A stretch of 8,034 nucleotides of DNA from JBCDBY01 sp039182715. Its GTDB lineage: Bacteria; Planctomycetota; PLA2. A program made the position numbers and the translations under genes. The stretch lies in the NCBI GenBank assembly GCA_039182715.1, contig JBCDBY010000212.1, positions 1 to 8,034 on the forward strand, written 5' to 3'. Positions 6,096 through 8,034 of this stretch are shown here, piece after piece (the first letter of the stretch is position 1; every line of letters begins with the position of its first letter). The notes under the pieces were generated by a model. It ran no database searches. It saw only the letters and a list, made by a program, of their open reading frames with translations, and was not told the DNA's origin.

Positions 6096-6377
6096 CTACT
6101 TCAGCGACACGACGTCGAGATTCACGTTCGTGCCCGCCTCCGCCATGAAGGTGACGGCGCTCCCCTCCAGGAAGAGGGACTGGCCGTGCGCGTTCTTCAG
6201 CACAAGGAAGAGCTCCGTCGCTTCGTCCGGGTCCTCATACTCTTCCCAGGTCTTGACGCCGACGATCTGCACGTGGCGCAGCGCGACGAGTCGCTCCGAC
6301 GTCTCGAAGTAGATGTCGTAGCGCATCTCCGGATCGAAGCGGCCCAGCGGGAAGGGGTTCGTGTTCTTGCGGCCCAT
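6096..6377 (-). CDS. Small 93-residue protein, family not recognised
   Basis: I chose the ATG at 6377 because AAGGAG lies 5 bases before it (6388-6383). An in-frame ATG 12 codons earlier (6413) has no such site and would add an Arg/His-rich segment unlike the rest. The product is soluble and acidic, with no signal peptide or membrane segment. After a short basic start (MGRKNTNPFPLGRFDPEMRY) it looks beta-rich: DIYFETSERLVALRHVQIVGV, then an acidic turn (EEYEDPDEATE), then ELFLVLKNAHGQSLFLEGSAV and a closing strand (TNVNLDVVSLK). There are no cysteines or histidine clusters, so it is not an obvious redox or metal protein. It lies 72 bases after the di-heme peroxidase gene and 70 bases before the amidase gene, all on the minus strand. 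Co-transcription with the peroxidase is possible. No function can be given. Confidence 0.75.
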   Translation of the reverse strand: MGRKNTNPFPLGRFDPEMRYDIYFETSERLVALRHVQIVGVKTWEEYEDPDEATELFLVLKNAHGQSLFLEGSAVTFMAEAGTNVNLDVVSLK

Positions 6378-6449
6378 GCGGTCTCCTTGTTCGGGGCGCC
6401 GATGGACATGCACTCACCGCGCGCTCGCACATGGTCGCAGACGTCGCGG

Positions 6450-7637
6450 TCAGCGCACGAACGGATCCGAGAAGCGCGAGTCGGACACCAGCACGGGGTC
6501 GTCGAGCGTGCGCAGGAAGGCGACCAGCGCCTGCCGGTCTGCGGCGTCGAGGTTGAGCCGCTGCGGCACGCCGCCGGGCCCGCGCAGCCGGCGGTCGACC
6601 GCGGGGCCGAGCTGCACGCCGTCGGCGTAGTGGTCCACCACCTCGGCCAGCGTGTCGAAGCGGCCGTCGTGCATGTAGGGGCCGGTACGGGCGACGTTTT
6701 TCAGGCTCGGTCTTCGGAAGATCGTCGTTTCGCCGGCGTCGAGGCCGTTGCTGCCGGAGTCCGCGACGAGGGAGAACGTCGGCGCGGGGTGGCAGCCCGC
6801 ACAACCAGCGCCGCCCTGGCCCGGGGGCGTCGTGAAAAGCTGCTTGCCACGGTTCTCCTCGGCGGTGAAGCCGGGAAACGTGGCGCCGACGCCGTCGCCG
6901 GGCGCTTGCGGGTTGTAGACCAGCGCGAAGTTGTCATCGAAGCGGCTGTGGGTACTCAGCATGCTGCGCACGAACTGCGCCAGCGCGCGCTGCATGCGGT
7001 CCTCGGTGATCACCGGATCCCCGAAGACCATCTCGAAGAGCTCGGGGTAGTACGGCAGCTCGGTCATCTTCGCGATGAGCGCCTCGATGCCGCCATTGCT
7101 GACGTCGAAGCCCATCTCCACGTGGTCCCGAATCGGCTGCGTCGCCTGATCCTCGAGGCTCGTCGCGCGCTGATCCCAGAAGAACCCGGTGCCGGCGAAG
7201 AAGCGCGCGTTGCCGAGGCGCATGGAGTGCGCGCCGGTCTCGTCGATGCCGTTGAAGCCCACGCTGAAACGCGCCTCGTCGGTGAAGCCGTTGTCCTGCG
7301 CGTGGCAGGATGCGCACGAGACGGTGTCGTTGATGCTCAGCCGCGGGTCGTAGAAGAGCACGCGTCCGAGCGTGGCGCCGGCATCGGTGATCGGGTTTTC
7401 GATCGGCGTGTTGTCGAACTGGGCGAAGACCTGGGCGTCGTAGTGCCGCGGCAGTGTTGGATCGGCGTAGTTCGGCAGCGCGTCCGGATCGATGTTCAGA
7501 AACTGCGCGATGCCGGGGAACTGCGGCTCGACGGAGGTTTCGGAAGTCGAGTCACCGCCTCCCGCGCCGCACCCTACGGGATACAGAATGAGAACAAGAA
7601 GCCGAAGGAGGCGTGCAGACTGACGACGGTGACTCAC
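6450..7637 (-). CDS. Di-heme cytochrome c peroxidase (CcpA/MauG family), probable lipoprotein
   Basis: The 395-residue protein has two c-type heme sites, CASCH at 108-112 and CAGCH at 279-283, placed as in bacterial di-heme peroxidases. Supporting family motifs are FYDPRLS near 95-101, FWDQRATSLEDQATQPI at 153-169 followed by EMGFD, RRPSLKNVARTGPYMHDG at 308-325 (Met322 the likely axial ligand of one heme), and a C-terminal helix (DRQALVAFLRTLDDPVL). Such enzymes reduce hydrogen peroxide with electrons from small cytochromes or cupredoxins, or, in MauG-like branches, oxidise a partner protein; I cannot say which. The N-terminus has a basic start, a hydrophobic core (LLRLLVLILY) and PVGC, with Cys23 probably lipidated; Pro at position -3 is not ideal for a lipobox, but the Gly/Ser/Thr-rich stretch that follows is typical of a lipoprotein tether. 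The start is the GTG at 7637, with only a weak SD. Heme attachment implies periplasmic maturation by Ccm proteins encoded elsewhere. Confidence 0.93.
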   Translation of the reverse strand: MSHRRQSARLLRLLVLILYPVGCGAGGGDSTSETSVEPQFPGIAQFLNIDPDALPNYADPTLPRHYDAQVFAQFDNTPIENPITDAGATLGRVLFYDPRLSINDTVSCASCHAQDNGFTDEARFSVGFNGIDETGAHSMRLGNARFFAGTGFFWDQRATSLEDQATQPIRDHVEMGFDVSNGGIEALIAKMTELPYYPELFEMVFGDPVITEDRMQRALAQFVRSMLSTHSRFDDNFALVYNPQAPGDGVGATFPGFTAEENRGKQLFTTPPGQGGAGCAGCHPAPTFSLVADSGSNGLDAGETTIFRRPSLKNVARTGPYMHDGRFDTLAEVVDHYADGVQLGPAVDRRLRGPGGVPQRLNLDAADRQALVAFLRTLDDPVLVSDSRFSDPFVR

Positions 7638-7663
7638 ATCCCAATGAACCCCGCGGGTCTTAA

Positions 7664-7678
7664 GGACTTCTGAAGTCC
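7664..7678. promoter_or_regulatory. 15-base palindrome between SnoaL-like and peroxidase genes
   Basis: GGACTTC-T-GAAGTCC is a perfect inverted repeat with a single central base, in the 59-base gap between two minus-strand genes and about 27 bases before the GTG at 7637. On the minus strand TTAAGA follows at once. It could be an operator for the peroxidase gene or the hairpin of a terminator for the SnoaL-like gene; the T tract is too short for a good terminator. Confidence 0.4.
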
Positions 7679-7696
7679 GCCTCCGTTTGGCTTCCG

Positions 7697-8034
7697 TCAG
7701 GATCCCGGCGGGGAGAGAACGCCGAGCTGGGTAAGCAGCGCGAACTGATCGACCATCTCGAATTCCTCGCGGATGCGACCGTCGAAGACGCGGCTGCGCA
7801 CCACCCCGTGCACCTCGATACGCTTGCCGGTCGGCGGGATCCCCATCAGCTCCCCCTCGTGCGTGCCAGTCAGCGTGAAGAGCACGATCGCCCGCTCGCC
7901 TTCCGTCATCAGATCGTCGATGACGAGACGCAAGTCGGGAAACGCGGCGTGGTAGCCGGCGAGATATGCCTTGAGCGCCTCCGGGCCGCGGAACTCCACG
8001 TCCGCGCCGCGATAGAGGTAGTCGCGGGCGACGC
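7697..8034 (-). CDS. SnoaL-like (NTF2-fold) protein, C-terminal part, cut by window edge
   Basis: The frame is open to the right edge, giving about 112 residues. The GTG at 7999 is probably not the start: codons before it read ARDYLYRGADV, matching the region before the GPEALKAYL helix in this family. Typical SnoaL features follow: AAFPDLRLVIDDLM, a strand pair (RAIVLFTLTGTHEGE), the hallmark MGIPPTGKRIEVHGV, then RVFDGRIREEFEMVDQFALLTQLGVL at the end. The fold is a small alpha+beta cone with a pocket. Members include polyketide cyclases, but most environmental ones have no known substrate, so I assign only the family. The missing part is probably 20-40 residues. No signal peptide is visible in what remains. 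It lies 59 bases upstream of the peroxidase gene, with a palindrome between them, so shared transcription is uncertain. Confidence 0.88.
   Translation of the reverse strand, partial: VARDYLYRGADVEFRGPEALKAYLAGYHAAFPDLRLVIDDLMTEGERAIVLFTLTGTHEGELMGIPPTGKRIEVHGVVRSRVFDGRIREEFEMVDQFALLTQLGVLSPPGS

Noticed and set aside
6378..6413. Upstream ATG at 6413 adding 12 residues to the 93-residue protein
   Set aside because: It has no ribosome site and an unlikely composition. AAGGAG is placed correctly for the ATG at 6377.
7634..7639. ATG-TGA start-stop overlapping the GTG of the peroxidase gene, as a regulatory mini-ORF
   Set aside because: This six-base overlap is easily produced by chance, and there is no strong SD to drive initiation at the ATG.
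5793..7673. Plus-strand open frame of 626 codons across the peroxidase, the 93-residue gene and the start of the amidase gene
   Set aside because: It is exactly antisense to genes with clear family motifs. Its translation is Arg/Val/His/Ala-rich with no recognisable domain, as expected when GC-rich codons are read backwards.
1..8034. CRISPR arrays, insertion sequences, integrases, tRNA or rRNA genes, long direct repeats
   Set aside because: I looked for regular repeats, transposase motifs, tRNA cloverleaf and conserved rRNA sequence by eye on both strands and found none. The only protein repeats are the WG units.

Overview
This window looks like ordinary chromosomal DNA from a GC-rich, Gram-negative-type bacterium. 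It is densely coded, with strong G/C preference at third codon positions. Four exported or lipid-anchored proteins carry Sec or lipoprotein-type leaders. Several genes have clear Shine-Dalgarno (SD) sites (GGAGG, AAGGAG, AGGAGAGG), while two appear to have almost no leader. The protein mix (WG repeats, a TolB-like propeller, a MauG/CcpA-type di-heme peroxidase, a choloylglycine-hydrolase-family enzyme, a SnoaL-like protein) would suit an environmental lineage such as Myxococcota/Deltaproteobacteria or Planctomycetota. The sequence alone does not settle this. I found no tRNA, rRNA, CRISPR array, insertion sequence, integrase or phage gene. No stretch longer than about 150 bases lacks a gene.

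Layout, left to right. (1) 1-696 (+): the 3' end of an unrecognised, mostly helical protein, followed by two small hairpins. (2) 777-1535 (+): a soluble N-terminal domain that resembles the Imm40/LGG-type immunity family, joined to three membrane helices. (3) 1683-1886 (+): a 67-residue two-helix membrane protein. (4) 3740-1943 (-): a three-helix membrane protein followed by a secreted WG-repeat protein, possibly one operon, converging on the 67-residue gene. (5) 3832-4881 (+): an exported TolB-like beta-propeller protein, divergent from (4) across a 91-base promoter region. (6) 6025-4913 (-): an exported linear amide C-N hydrolase of the choloylglycine hydrolase / penicillin V acylase family, convergent with (5). 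(7) 6377-6096 (-): a 93-residue protein I do not recognise. (8) 7637-6450 (-): a di-heme cytochrome c peroxidase-like lipoprotein. (9) 8034-7697 (-): the C-terminal part of a SnoaL-like protein that runs off the right edge.

The genes do not form an obvious pathway. The common theme is the cell envelope: peroxidase, acylase, propeller and WG-repeat protein are all predicted to act outside the cytoplasm, and two more are integral membrane proteins. I do not see a convincing new system. The points most worth a second look are the possible immunity-like domain fused to membrane helices, the two near-leaderless promoters, the overlapping inverted repeats ahead of the propeller gene, and the 15-base palindrome ahead of the peroxidase gene.
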